Positions 52,589-60,770 of a stretch of DNA of 64,000 bases are shown here, piece after piece (the stretch's first letter is position 1; each line of letters begins with the position of its first letter). The position numbers and the translations under genes were made by a program. The stretch is from positions 775,403-839,402 of the forward strand of contig JAUICH010000001.1 in the NCBI GenBank assembly GCA_030427505.1, read 5' to 3'. Origin of the DNA: Verrucomicrobiia bacterium (GTDB lineage: Bacteria; Verrucomicrobiota; Verrucomicrobiia; Verrucomicrobiales; DEV007). The notes below the pieces were generated by a model. That model saw only the letters and a list, made by a program, of their open reading frames with translations. It made no database searches and had not been told where the DNA came from.

Positions 52589-54643
52589 ATGCGTTTTTTT
52601 GGTCTGTTTACGGTCCTTTTCCTTGGGATCGCCAGTGGCGCGCTGTGTTCACCCCCTTCGCCAGCGCCGCCTCCGAATGTACTGTTCATCGCGGTAGATG
52701 ACTTGAATGACTGGACGGGTTGCCTGGGGCATCCGGGGGTGAAGACCCCGAATATCGACCGCCTGGCGCGGCGCGGCATGCTGTTTACCAATGCCCACTG
52801 CGCCGCGCCGGTGTGCAATCCCTCCCGGGTGGCCACTCTGACCGGTCTCGCCCCCTGGACGACGGGGGTGTATGAAAACAACCAGCCGCTGCGGGAAAAG
52901 CAGCCCGGCGCGGTCACGCTGCCGCAGTACTTTCGCGACAATGGCTACCGCGCGGTGGGCGGAGGCAAGGTGTTTCACGACGCCTCGGAGATGCACGATG
53001 TCCGCTCGTGGGACGACTACTTTTTCTGGCATCCCGCCGGTGCGTCGGGCGGCGGCAGACGCGGTCCTTATGGGGAATTGCCAGATCCGCAGCCCCTGTC
53101 CCGTCCGGTGCATCAGGTAGCCGAGCACACGAAGCGAAACTTCGACTGGGCCGCCCTGGACCTGGACGAAACGGCCTGGCCGGACCGGCAGGTGGCGGAC
53201 TGGGCGGCGGAGTTTCTGGGCAGGCCTCAGGAAAAGCCCTTCTTCCTCGGAGTGGGGCTCTACCGCCCTCACGTGCCGTGGTATGTGCCGAAGGAGTACT
53301 TCGATCTCTACGAGCTGGATGAGGTGCTCCTTCCCCCTGTGAAGGAGGATGACTTGGACGACTTGGGAGACTGGGCCCGGCGCCGGGCTCTGGACCGGGC
53401 CAGTCAGCACGAAACCGTGGTGGAACTGGACGAGTGGCGTTCCGCCGTGCGGGGCTATCTGGCCGCGGTGAGCTTTTGTGACGCCATGGTGGGACGCATT
53501 CTGGACGGACTGGAGTCAGGGCCCAGCCGGGACAACACCATCGTGGTCCTGTGGAGCGACCATGGCTACCATCTGGGCGAGAAAAACCATTGGCATAAGC
53601 GGTCCCTGTGGGAGCGCTGCACGCGGGTGCCTTTGATCATTTCGGTTCCCGGCATGGAAACCGCCGGGCAGTCGTGCGACCGGCCCGTGAACCTGCTGGA
53701 TCTTTTCCCCACTCTCGCCGGATTGTGCGGCCTGCCGGAGAAAGAGGGGCTGGATGGCTACAGCTTGGAGCCGCTGCTGGAGGACCCGGAATCTCAACGC
53801 GCTTGGCCGTCCATTACGACTTTCCTGGAAGGCAGTCATGCGGTGCGCACCGGGCAGTGGCGCTACATCCGCTACGCCACGGGGGACGAGGAACTCTACG
53901 ATCACAACGAAGATCCCAACGAATGGTATAACCTGGCGGCCCAGCCGGAGTTCCGGCCCGTGCTGCAACAACTGCGCCGCTGGCTGCCGGTGGATCTGCT
54001 GAACATCATTGCTTACGGCGACTCCGCCACGGATCCGGCCGCGAATATCGAGGAAGACTTCACGGCACTGTTGGAGGGGGAACTGAACGCCGCGCGGCGG
54101 CCAAGTAACGTCATCAACGCGGGCCGCTCCGGTATGCTCACGGGACCGTCCGACCAGTTGGCGGAGGACGAGAAGCGGGACTACAGCAGCCCGCTTGCTT
54201 CAGACCGGCTGGAGTCCGTGGTGATCGAAAAAGAACCAGACGTGGTGCTCCTCCAGTTCGGGATGAGCGATGCGTGGGTGCAGGGAACCGACCCCAGGTC
54301 TCCGTCCCGGGTTTCTCCGGAACGTTTCGAACAGAATCTGACGCGGATGATTCGCACGCTGAGAAAAAGCGGCATCCGGGTGATCGTCATGACGCCGCAC
54401 CGCATGGGCGAGCGCTATCCGCTGTGGAAACGCGAGCGCCTGGCGCTGTATGCCAGCGTCGCCAAAGGGGTGGCCGCCGAGGAGGGCGTGGGACTGGTGG
54501 ATGTCTGGGGGGCGATCGACCGGCAGGTGGAAGAAGGCCTGGAGGTGGACGAGCTATTATTGGACGGACTGCACCTGAATGAGCAGGGACATGCCTTTGT
54601 GGCGGGATTAATTAGTGACTTTCTTGAAAAAAATCCTAATTAA
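52589..54643 (+). CDS. Sulfatase fused to an SGNH-esterase-like domain
   Basis: A 684-residue two-domain exported protein. ATG 52589 places the signal peptide (RFFGLFTVLFLGIASGALC) at the very N-terminus; a TTG at 52523 is a poorer start. Domain one is an iduronate-2-sulfatase-like sulfatase: FIAVDDLNDW, active site Cys76-N-P-S-Arg80, RPHVPWYVP, and WSDHGYHLGEKNHW. Domain two (from about residue 470) has SGNH features: Ser479 in YGDSA, Gly in NAGRSG, and Asp659/His662 in DGLHLN. However the block III Asn is Ser560 (QFGMSDAW). A combined desulfating and deacylating enzyme is suggested. The next gene starts six bases downstream. Confidence 0.9.
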   Translation: MRFFGLFTVLFLGIASGALCSPPSPAPPPNVLFIAVDDLNDWTGCLGHPGVKTPNIDRLARRGMLFTNAHCAAPVCNPSRVATLTGLAPWTTGVYENNQPLREKQPGAVTLPQYFRDNGYRAVGGGKVFHDASEMHDVRSWDDYFFWHPAGASGGGRRGPYGELPDPQPLSRPVHQVAEHTKRNFDWAALDLDETAWPDRQVADWAAEFLGRPQEKPFFLGVGLYRPHVPWYVPKEYFDLYELDEVLLPPVKEDDLDDLGDWARRRALDRASQHETVVELDEWRSAVRGYLAAVSFCDAMVGRILDGLESGPSRDNTIVVLWSDHGYHLGEKNHWHKRSLWERCTRVPLIISVPGMETAGQSCDRPVNLLDLFPTLAGLCGLPEKEGLDGYSLEPLLEDPESQRAWPSITTFLEGSHAVRTGQWRYIRYATGDEELYDHNEDPNEWYNLAAQPEFRPVLQQLRRWLPVDLLNIIAYGDSATDPAANIEEDFTALLEGELNAARRPSNVINAGRSGMLTGPSDQLAEDEKRDYSSPLASDRLESVVIEKEPDVVLLQFGMSDAWVQGTDPRSPSRVSPERFEQNLTRMIRTLRKSGIRVIVMTPHRMGERYPLWKRERLALYASVAKGVAAEEGVGLVDVWGAIDRQVEEGLEVDELLLDGLHLNEQGHAFVAGLISDFLEKNPN

Positions 54644-54649
54644 CTCCCC

Positions 54650-55582
54650 ATGCCCAGCTACCCCCGCCTTACTGGCCTGATTGCGGCCACCTACACTCCC
54701 ATGCGGCCCGACGGGTCGCTCAACGTGGAACTCATCGGTCCCATGGTGGACCAGATGGTGGCCGATGGAGTTGGAGGGCTCTACGTGTGCGGCAGCACGG
54801 GTGAAGGACCCTGTCTGACGGACGCGGAACGCATGGCGGTGGCGGAAGCCTCTGTAAGAGCCGCCGCCGGCCGGGTGCCGGTGATCGTGCAGGTCGGGAG
54901 CAACAGCGTCCTGACGGCTTGCGAACTGGCGGCCCACGCCGCGGCCATCGGAGCGGACGCCGTTTCCGCCGTGCCGCCGATGTATTTCAAACCCGCGAAC
55001 CTGGAAATTTTGATCGATTGCGTGGCGCAGATCGCGGGCGCGGCTCCTGGCCTGCCCTTTTATTACTACCACATCCCACGGCTTTCCGGGGTGAGTATGG
55101 ACGCCCGGGAGTTTCTTTCCAAAGCGGGAGAGCGCGTGCCGAATCTGGCGGGCATTAAGTATACCCATCCGGATATGGCGGAGTACCGGAACTGCCTGGA
55201 CCTGGAAGAGGGACGGTTCGACATTCTGTGGGGTTCCGATCAAATGATGCTCGGGGCTTTGGCGATGGGGGCGCGCGGTTTCATTGGCAGCACCTACTCC
55301 TTTGCCGCGCCCCATTACCGGAAGCTCATCGACGCCTTCGAAAAGGGCGATCTTCAGATGGCTGATGCGCTCATGCTGAAGGCCATCCAACTCGTCCGCT
55401 TGCTCGATACCGAGCCCGGTCCTTTTCTTCCTGCTTCCAAGCAGGCGGCCTTGGCCATGCGTGGTTTCGATGCCGGAGCCAATCGCCTGCCGCTGCCGCG
55501 CTTGAGCGGAGAGGCCGTGTCATCCGCCCGCCAGGCACTGGAGGCTTTCGGCTTCCGGGAAAATGGCGAGCTGGCGGATTGA
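54650..55582 (+). CDS. DapA/N-acetylneuraminate-lyase-family aldolase
   Basis: A 310-residue class I aldolase. It has GSTGEG early, Tyr140 in YYHIPRLSGV (the proton-relay Tyr) and the Schiff-base Lys170 in GIKYTH. The YYHIP form is the one seen in N-acetylneuraminate lyases rather than dihydrodipicolinate synthases (YNVP). It would cleave a 2-keto-3-deoxy sugar acid to pyruvate and an aldehyde sugar. It lies six bases after the sulfatase-SGNH fusion, suggesting that the product of glycan breakdown is its substrate, directly or later. Substrate identity is not certain. Confidence 0.85.
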   Translation: MPSYPRLTGLIAATYTPMRPDGSLNVELIGPMVDQMVADGVGGLYVCGSTGEGPCLTDAERMAVAEASVRAAAGRVPVIVQVGSNSVLTACELAAHAAAIGADAVSAVPPMYFKPANLEILIDCVAQIAGAAPGLPFYYYHIPRLSGVSMDAREFLSKAGERVPNLAGIKYTHPDMAEYRNCLDLEEGRFDILWGSDQMMLGALAMGARGFIGSTYSFAAPHYRKLIDAFEKGDLQMADALMLKAIQLVRLLDTEPGPFLPASKQAALAMRGFDAGANRLPLPRLSGEAVSSARQALEAFGFRENGELAD

Positions 55583-55675
55583 ACTCCGGTTAGGGAACGG
55601 ATCCTGTTCTGGACCGCCTGGAGAGGCATTGGTCGAGGCCTGCCAAAAAAAGAGGAGGGCATGTCGCTTGCATAG

Positions 55676-55693
55676 TTTAAATGCCTATTTAAA
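55676..55693. promoter_or_regulatory. Palindromic operator candidate before the TetR gene
   Basis: TTTAAAT-GCCT-ATTTAAA is a perfect inverted repeat of seven bases with a four-base centre. It lies 53 bases before the TetR start, and TTGCAT at 55668-55673 could be a weak -35. TetR regulators of efflux genes commonly bind such sites in their own promoters. Nothing else is seen in the gap 55583-55746. Confidence 0.55.
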
Positions 55694-55746
55694 TTAGGCT
55701 CGAACCGGCTGGCTGGCTGTCCGCTTGCGTTGCTGCTTCACTCCCC

Positions 55747-56448
55747 ATGCTTTCTGAATCCCGAAAACGCCGCGACGGGTTGGAAACCCGTAGTCGCATC
55801 CTGGATGCCGCCTGTGACGTCTTCTCCGACAAAGGGTATCGAGACACGACCCTGGCGGAGATTTGCGATCTCGCCCAGACCAACTGCGCGTCGGTCAAAT
55901 ACCACTTCGGGGACAAAGCCGCGCTGTATGAAGAGGTCTGGCGGGCCTGTGTCCGGGAAGCGGTGTCGGACTACCCGATAGACGGTGGCGTGCCGGAAAC
56001 CGCGCCCGCCGAGGATCGCCTGCGGGGTCACATCCGGGCCTTGATCGAGCGGATCACGGACGACGGAAAGTTCGGCCGGCTGCACCGGTTAAACCTCTTG
56101 GAAATGGCGCGGCCGACTCCCTTCATGCAGAAGCTGATCGGAGAACTCCGGCAGCCGCATTTCGAATACATTTCCCGGACGTTGAAGGAACTGCTCGGTC
56201 CGGAGGCGACCGCGGCGGAAGTGACTTGGTGCGAGATGAGCATCATCGGGCAGTGCCGCATGACCCGGTCAGGCATCCCGGACCGGTTTCCGGATTTGAT
56301 TTGCCAGGAGGCGGGCGCGGAGCGCCAACAGTTCACCGGGCATGTCATTGAATTTACTTTGGCCGGAGTTTGCGAACTTCGCCGCCGCATTGCGGCGAGG
56401 GGGCGTAAGAAAGGCTCGCGCCGGCCGTCTCCTTACTATTCGTCATAA
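55747..56448 (+). CDS. TetR-family transcriptional regulator
   Basis: A 233-residue DNA-binding protein. The N-terminal helix-turn-helix reads ILDAACDVFSDKGYRDTTLAEICDLAQTNCASVKYHFGDKAAL (about residues 18-60), typical TetR. The C-terminal half, with RLHRLNLLEMARPTPFMQ and WCEMSIIGQCRM, resembles the CerR/YbiH-type ligand domain found with drug efflux genes. The stop overlaps the adaptor-protein start by one base (TAATG), so it is translated together with the efflux operon. It is presumably a repressor acting on the palindrome upstream. Confidence 0.92.
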   Translation: MLSESRKRRDGLETRSRILDAACDVFSDKGYRDTTLAEICDLAQTNCASVKYHFGDKAALYEEVWRACVREAVSDYPIDGGVPETAPAEDRLRGHIRALIERITDDGKFGRLHRLNLLEMARPTPFMQKLIGELRQPHFEYISRTLKELLGPEATAAEVTWCEMSIIGQCRMTRSGIPDRFPDLICQEAGAERQQFTGHVIEFTLAGVCELRRRIAARGRKKGSRRPSPYYSS

Positions 56449-57548
56449 TGAAACGCTGCTTCCGATATCAAATCTTACTCCTGGCGGGGCTGGCACTTTC
56501 CTCGTGCCAGGAAGAGGCGGAAGAAGCGCCGGCTCCGGCCGCCAGCGCGCCCGCCAAGGTGGAAACCGCGGAGGTGAAAACGGATTTGTTCGCGGACGAA
56601 GTGGAAGCCCTGGGCACGGTCCGGGCTTTGGAAGCCATCGAACTTTCCGCCAATGTGACGGAGCGCGTGGAGGAGATCTTCTTTGAAGATGGGCAAGAGG
56701 TTAAAAAGGGGGACCTGCTCGCAAAGCTCAGCACGGACGAAGAACAGGCCATGCTGGCGGCGGCCCGGGCGAATCTGGAGGAACAGGAACGGGAGATCAA
56801 GCGCTTGACCGAACTGGCGGAGGAAGGGGCTGTGTCTCAGGTGCGGCTTCAGGAATACATGACCCAGCGGGACATTGCTCTGCAACGCGTTGAAGAAGTG
56901 CAGGCCCAGATTGGCGACCGGAACATCGCCGCGCCTTTTGACGGAGTATTAGGGTTTCGCCAAATTAGCTTGGGCGCATTGGTGGGTCCGGGCGACGTCA
57001 TTGCCACGCTCGACATTCTGGACCCCGTGAAGTTGGACTTCACCGTGCCGGAAACGTTCTTGAGCGACTTGAGAACGGGCATGGAGATTACCGCTTACAC
57101 GGAGGCCTATCCGGGTGAAGGCTTTAAGGGAGAGGTCACCCAGATCGATACACGGGTGAACCCTGTGACCCGTTCGGTCACCGTGCGGGCGGAACTGCCC
57201 AACCCCGGTCTGAAACTGCGGCCCGGCATGCTCCTGACCACGCGGCTGGTGAAGAATCCCACAACATCCCTGACCATTCCGGAGCGGGCCTTGCTCTCCG
57301 TGCAGTCGGAGCATTTCGCTTTCGTGGTGGAAAAGGCGGCGGAAGGCGAGGGCATGGTGGTGAAGCGTGCCCAGGTGCACATCGGGAGGCGGAAGCCGGG
57401 TTACGTGGAGATCACCTCCGGGCTTGAGAAGGGCCAGAAAATCGTTTCTGACGGGTTGCTGGGTTTGCGCGATGGAGCCCCGGTGGAGGTGGTGGGTCAG
57501 TTTTCCGAACCCGCGGCACCGTTCAACCCTTCCGAAAGCGCTTTGTAG
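56448..57548 (+). CDS. RND efflux periplasmic adaptor lipoprotein
   Basis: A 366-residue membrane fusion protein. Lipoprotein signal with Cys20 (LLAGLALSS then Cys). An acidic Ala/Pro/Glu-rich linker is followed by the adaptor layout: beta-barrel/lipoyl half (VEEIFFEDGQEVKKGDLLAKL), helical hairpin (ANLEEQEREIKRLTELAEEG), second lipoyl half (IAAPFDGVLGFRQISLG) and a C-terminal beta barrel. It bridges the inner-membrane pump and the outer-membrane channel. Second gene of the TetR-adaptor-pump-channel operon. Confidence 0.93.
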   Translation: MKRCFRYQILLLAGLALSSCQEEAEEAPAPAASAPAKVETAEVKTDLFADEVEALGTVRALEAIELSANVTERVEEIFFEDGQEVKKGDLLAKLSTDEEQAMLAAARANLEEQEREIKRLTELAEEGAVSQVRLQEYMTQRDIALQRVEEVQAQIGDRNIAAPFDGVLGFRQISLGALVGPGDVIATLDILDPVKLDFTVPETFLSDLRTGMEITAYTEAYPGEGFKGEVTQIDTRVNPVTRSVTVRAELPNPGLKLRPGMLLTTRLVKNPTTSLTIPERALLSVQSEHFAFVVEKAAEGEGMVVKRAQVHIGRRKPGYVEITSGLEKGQKIVSDGLLGLRDGAPVEVVGQFSEPAAPFNPSESAL

Positions 57549-57582
57549 CCGAGCCGCCCGTTAGCGCTCCTCCTCCGTCCCT

Positions 57583-60500
57583 ATGCTGCTCTCCGACACT
57601 TCCATCCGGCGCCCGGTCTTCGCCAGCGTGATGAGCCTGCTGCTCATCGCGTTCGGTCTGGTGTCTTTCACGAAGCTGGAGGTGCGGGAATTCCCCGACA
57701 TCGAACCGCCCATCGTCACCATCGAGACCACCTATGTGGGCGCCTCAGCCGCCGTGGTGGAGCGGCGCATCACGCAGTTGATTGAGGACCGCATCAGCGT
57801 TGTGGAGGCGATCAAGACCATTGAATCCAACAGCGAAGACGGACGTTCGGTAATCACGGTGGAGTTTGACGTGACGCGGAACATTGACGACGCCGCGAAC
57901 GACCTGCGCGAGGCCGTGTCCGGTTTGCTGGACGAATTACCGGAGGAATCCGACCCGCCGGAAATCGCCAAGGAAGACGCGGCGACGGAGGTGATGATGT
58001 GGCTGAACCTGACCAGCGACTACCTGAGTCCGCTGGAACTCGCGGACTACGCGGACCGTTACCTGGTGGACCGCTTCTCCGTACTGCCGGGCGTGGCGCG
58101 GGTGAGGGTGTCGGGCGCCAGCGCCTACGCCATGCGGGTGTGGGTGAACCGCGAAGCGCTCGCGGCACGGAACCTGACGGTCAGCGATGTGGAGGGCGCC
58201 CTGCGGAAGCAGAACGTGGAGCTTCCGGCGGGTACCATCCAGTCCCTGGACCGGCAGTTTACGGTCCGGGTGAAACGGGAGTTCCTGACGGTGGAAGACT
58301 TCAAGAAACTGGTGATTTTACGCGGCGAAGACGGTTATCTGGTCCGGTTAGGAGAGGTGGCGAGAATCGAACTGGGCGCGGAAGAGGCGCGCAGCGAGTT
58401 TCGTGGAAACGGCGTTCCCATGGTGGGCATGGGAATGATCAAGCAGTCCCAGGCCAATACCCTGGCCGTGGCCCACGCCGTGAAGGCGGAAGCGGAAAAG
58501 GTTCGCACCCAGCTTCCCGACGGGATGCACCTGGCGCAAAGCTACGACACTTCCGTTTTTATCGAAGAATCGCTGAAGGAAGTGGGTAAGACGCTGCTGA
58601 TCGCCGTGCTGCTGGTGGTAGTGGTGATCTACCTCTTCCTGGGCAGCGTCCGGGCCACCATCGTCCCGGCGGTGACGGTGCCGATTTCGCTGATCAGCAC
58701 GTTCATTGTGCTGAACATGCTGGGATTCTCCGTGAACCTGCTGACGCTGCTGGCGCTGGTCTTGGCGATCGGCCTGGTGGTGGACGACGCCATTGTGGTC
58801 TTGGAGAATGTGTACCACCGCATCGAGCAGGGGGAGAAACCCCTGGTCGCGGCCTTCCTGGGCACGCGTCAAGTGGGCTTCGCGGTCATTGCGACGACCC
58901 TGGTCCTCGTGGCGGTGTTTGTGCCGATTTCTTTCCTGGAAGGGGACTTGGGCAAGCTGTTCACGGAGTTTTCCATTACCCTGGCCATCGCGGTATGTTT
59001 TTCCTCGTTCGTGGCTCTGACCCTGTCGCCCATGTTGGCCTCCAAGGTGCTCCGCCCGCCCTCGGGGCGGGGGAACTGGCTGATCCGGTTGGTGGACCGC
59101 GTTTTTCGTACGTGTGAGAGTTTTTATCGCTGGCTGCTCAAGGGAATGCTGCGCGTGCCGGTCCTGGCCGTTCTGATCGTGGCGGGTGTGTTGGGGCTCA
59201 GCTACTGGCTCTACAAGACGCTGCCCAGGGAGTTCACTCCAAAGGAAGACCGTGGAGCGTTCTTCGTGATCACCACCGCGCCCGAAGGCGCCAGCTATGG
59301 GCTGATCAGCGATACCATGGCGGAAGTGGAAAAGCGGCTTCTTTACCTGGTGGAAAATGGCGAGGCCATCCGGGTGCTGGTCCGGGCGCCGCGTGGCTTT
59401 GGCAACATTGGAGACTTCAATGAAGGGCTCACCATCATTGTACTGAGCGACTGGTCCCAGCGGCGATCCGCCTGGGAGATCATGGACGAGGTAAGGGGCA
59501 AGGTGTCCGATCTTGTGGGGGTGAAGAACTTCCTCGTCATGCGGCAGGGTCTGACTCGTGGCCTGCAAAAGCCGGTGCAATTCGTCATCGGTGGGCCGAC
59601 CTATGAAACCCTGGCGGACTGGCGGGACAAGATCATTGCTGAAGCCGAGAAAAATCCCGGCTTGGTAGGCGTAGACTATGACTACAAGGAGACCAAGCCG
59701 CAACTACTGGTGAATATCGACCAGAATCGTGCCGGTGACTTGGGCGTGTCTGTCCAGAATATTGGCCGCGCGCTCGAAACGCTGTTGGGCTCCCGCACTG
59801 TAACGACGTTCATTCAGGACGGGGAAGAGTATGACGTCATTGTCGAGAGCGATTACGGCCGCAAGCGTACGCCCGCGGACATGACGAACATTTATGTCCG
59901 GTCCGAGACGACCGGCGAACTCATTCCGCTGTCGAACCTGGTGACCATCGAAGAAATCGGCGACTCCGGTTCGCTGAACCGTTACAATCGCGTTCGCGCG
60001 ATCACCATTGAGGCGAACCTGGCGGAAGGGTACCGCTTGAGCGAAGCCCTCGAATTTCTCGATGGCGTCGCGGAACGGGTGCTGCCGGAAGAGGCCATCA
60101 TCAGCTACAAGGGCGAGTCTCTGGATTTCAAGGAATCCGGGGCGTCCGCGAATTTCGTTTTTCTGCTGGCGCTGCTGGTGGTATTCCTGGTGTTGGCGGC
60201 TCAGTTTGAGAGTTATGTGCATCCCTTCACCATCATGCTTTCCGTTCCCATCGCGGTGGCCGGGGGCCTGGTGGGCCTGTGGGTCACGGGGCTGGCGCAG
60301 AATATCTACACCCAGATCGGCACCATCATGTTGGTGGGGTTGGCGGCGAAGAACGGCATCTTGATCGTGGAGTTTATCAATCAGCTCCGCGACGAGGGCG
60401 AGTCGTTCGACGACGCCATTCTGAATGGGGCCGTGCGGCGGTTGCGCCCTATCGTGATGACCGGCCTGACCACCTTGATGGGCTCGCTGCCGTTGATCAT

Positions 60501-60717
60501 CACTTCGGGGGCGGGTTCGGAGACGCGCCAGGTCATCGGGGTGGTGATCCTGTTTGGAGTGGCCATGTCCGGTCTTTTGACCCTGGTGGTGGTGCCGTTG
60601 GGATATCGGCTGATCGCCCGGCGCACTGGAAATCCGGGGGATGTGGAGAGAAAACTGGAGGAAGCGCTGGCCGAACAAGCGGAAAAAAATGGTGGCGGCA
60701 AGCCGTCCGCCGTCTGA
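57583..60717 (+). CDS. RND-family inner-membrane efflux pump (HAE1/AcrB type)
   Basis: A 1044-residue pump of normal length. Twelve transmembrane segments and two periplasmic loops are visible. The proton-relay pair Asp401-Asp402 lies in GLVVDDAIVVLENV and the relay Lys923 in AAKNGILIVEF. The N-terminus (SIRRPVFASVMSLLLIAFGLV) and the RND motif in the last third match multidrug pumps rather than metal pumps. It exports hydrophobic compounds using proton influx. Gap to the adaptor gene is 34 bases. Confidence 0.95.
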   Translation: MLLSDTSIRRPVFASVMSLLLIAFGLVSFTKLEVREFPDIEPPIVTIETTYVGASAAVVERRITQLIEDRISVVEAIKTIESNSEDGRSVITVEFDVTRNIDDAANDLREAVSGLLDELPEESDPPEIAKEDAATEVMMWLNLTSDYLSPLELADYADRYLVDRFSVLPGVARVRVSGASAYAMRVWVNREALAARNLTVSDVEGALRKQNVELPAGTIQSLDRQFTVRVKREFLTVEDFKKLVILRGEDGYLVRLGEVARIELGAEEARSEFRGNGVPMVGMGMIKQSQANTLAVAHAVKAEAEKVRTQLPDGMHLAQSYDTSVFIEESLKEVGKTLLIAVLLVVVVIYLFLGSVRATIVPAVTVPISLISTFIVLNMLGFSVNLLTLLALVLAIGLVVDDAIVVLENVYHRIEQGEKPLVAAFLGTRQVGFAVIATTLVLVAVFVPISFLEGDLGKLFTEFSITLAIAVCFSSFVALTLSPMLASKVLRPPSGRGNWLIRLVDRVFRTCESFYRWLLKGMLRVPVLAVLIVAGVLGLSYWLYKTLPREFTPKEDRGAFFVITTAPEGASYGLISDTMAEVEKRLLYLVENGEAIRVLVRAPRGFGNIGDFNEGLTIIVLSDWSQRRSAWEIMDEVRGKVSDLVGVKNFLVMRQGLTRGLQKPVQFVIGGPTYETLADWRDKIIAEAEKNPGLVGVDYDYKETKPQLLVNIDQNRAGDLGVSVQNIGRALETLLGSRTVTTFIQDGEEYDVIVESDYGRKRTPADMTNIYVRSETTGELIPLSNLVTIEEIGDSGSLNRYNRVRAITIEANLAEGYRLSEALEFLDGVAERVLPEEAIISYKGESLDFKESGASANFVFLLALLVVFLVLAAQFESYVHPFTIMLSVPIAVAGGLVGLWVTGLAQNIYTQIGTIMLVGLAAKNGILIVEFINQLRDEGESFDDAILNGAVRRLRPIVMTGLTTLMGSLPLIITSGAGSETRQVIGVVILFGVAMSGLLTLVVVPLGYRLIARRTGNPGDVERKLEEALAEQAEKNGGGKPSAV

Positions 60718-60770
60718 GCCTGACGGTGCCAGAATTCGAAGGCCCGCCGTTTATCGAAACTGTCTTTTCC

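Noticed and set aside
54650..55582. Dihydrodipicolinate synthase for lysine biosynthesis
   Set aside because: The YYHIP motif and the position after a sulfatase fit sugar-acid aldolases better than DapA (YNVP).
58348..59703. Minus-strand frame of 451 codons inside the RND pump gene
   Set aside because: It is rich in His, Gln and Arg and mirrors the pump coding sequence; the pump has full family motifs.
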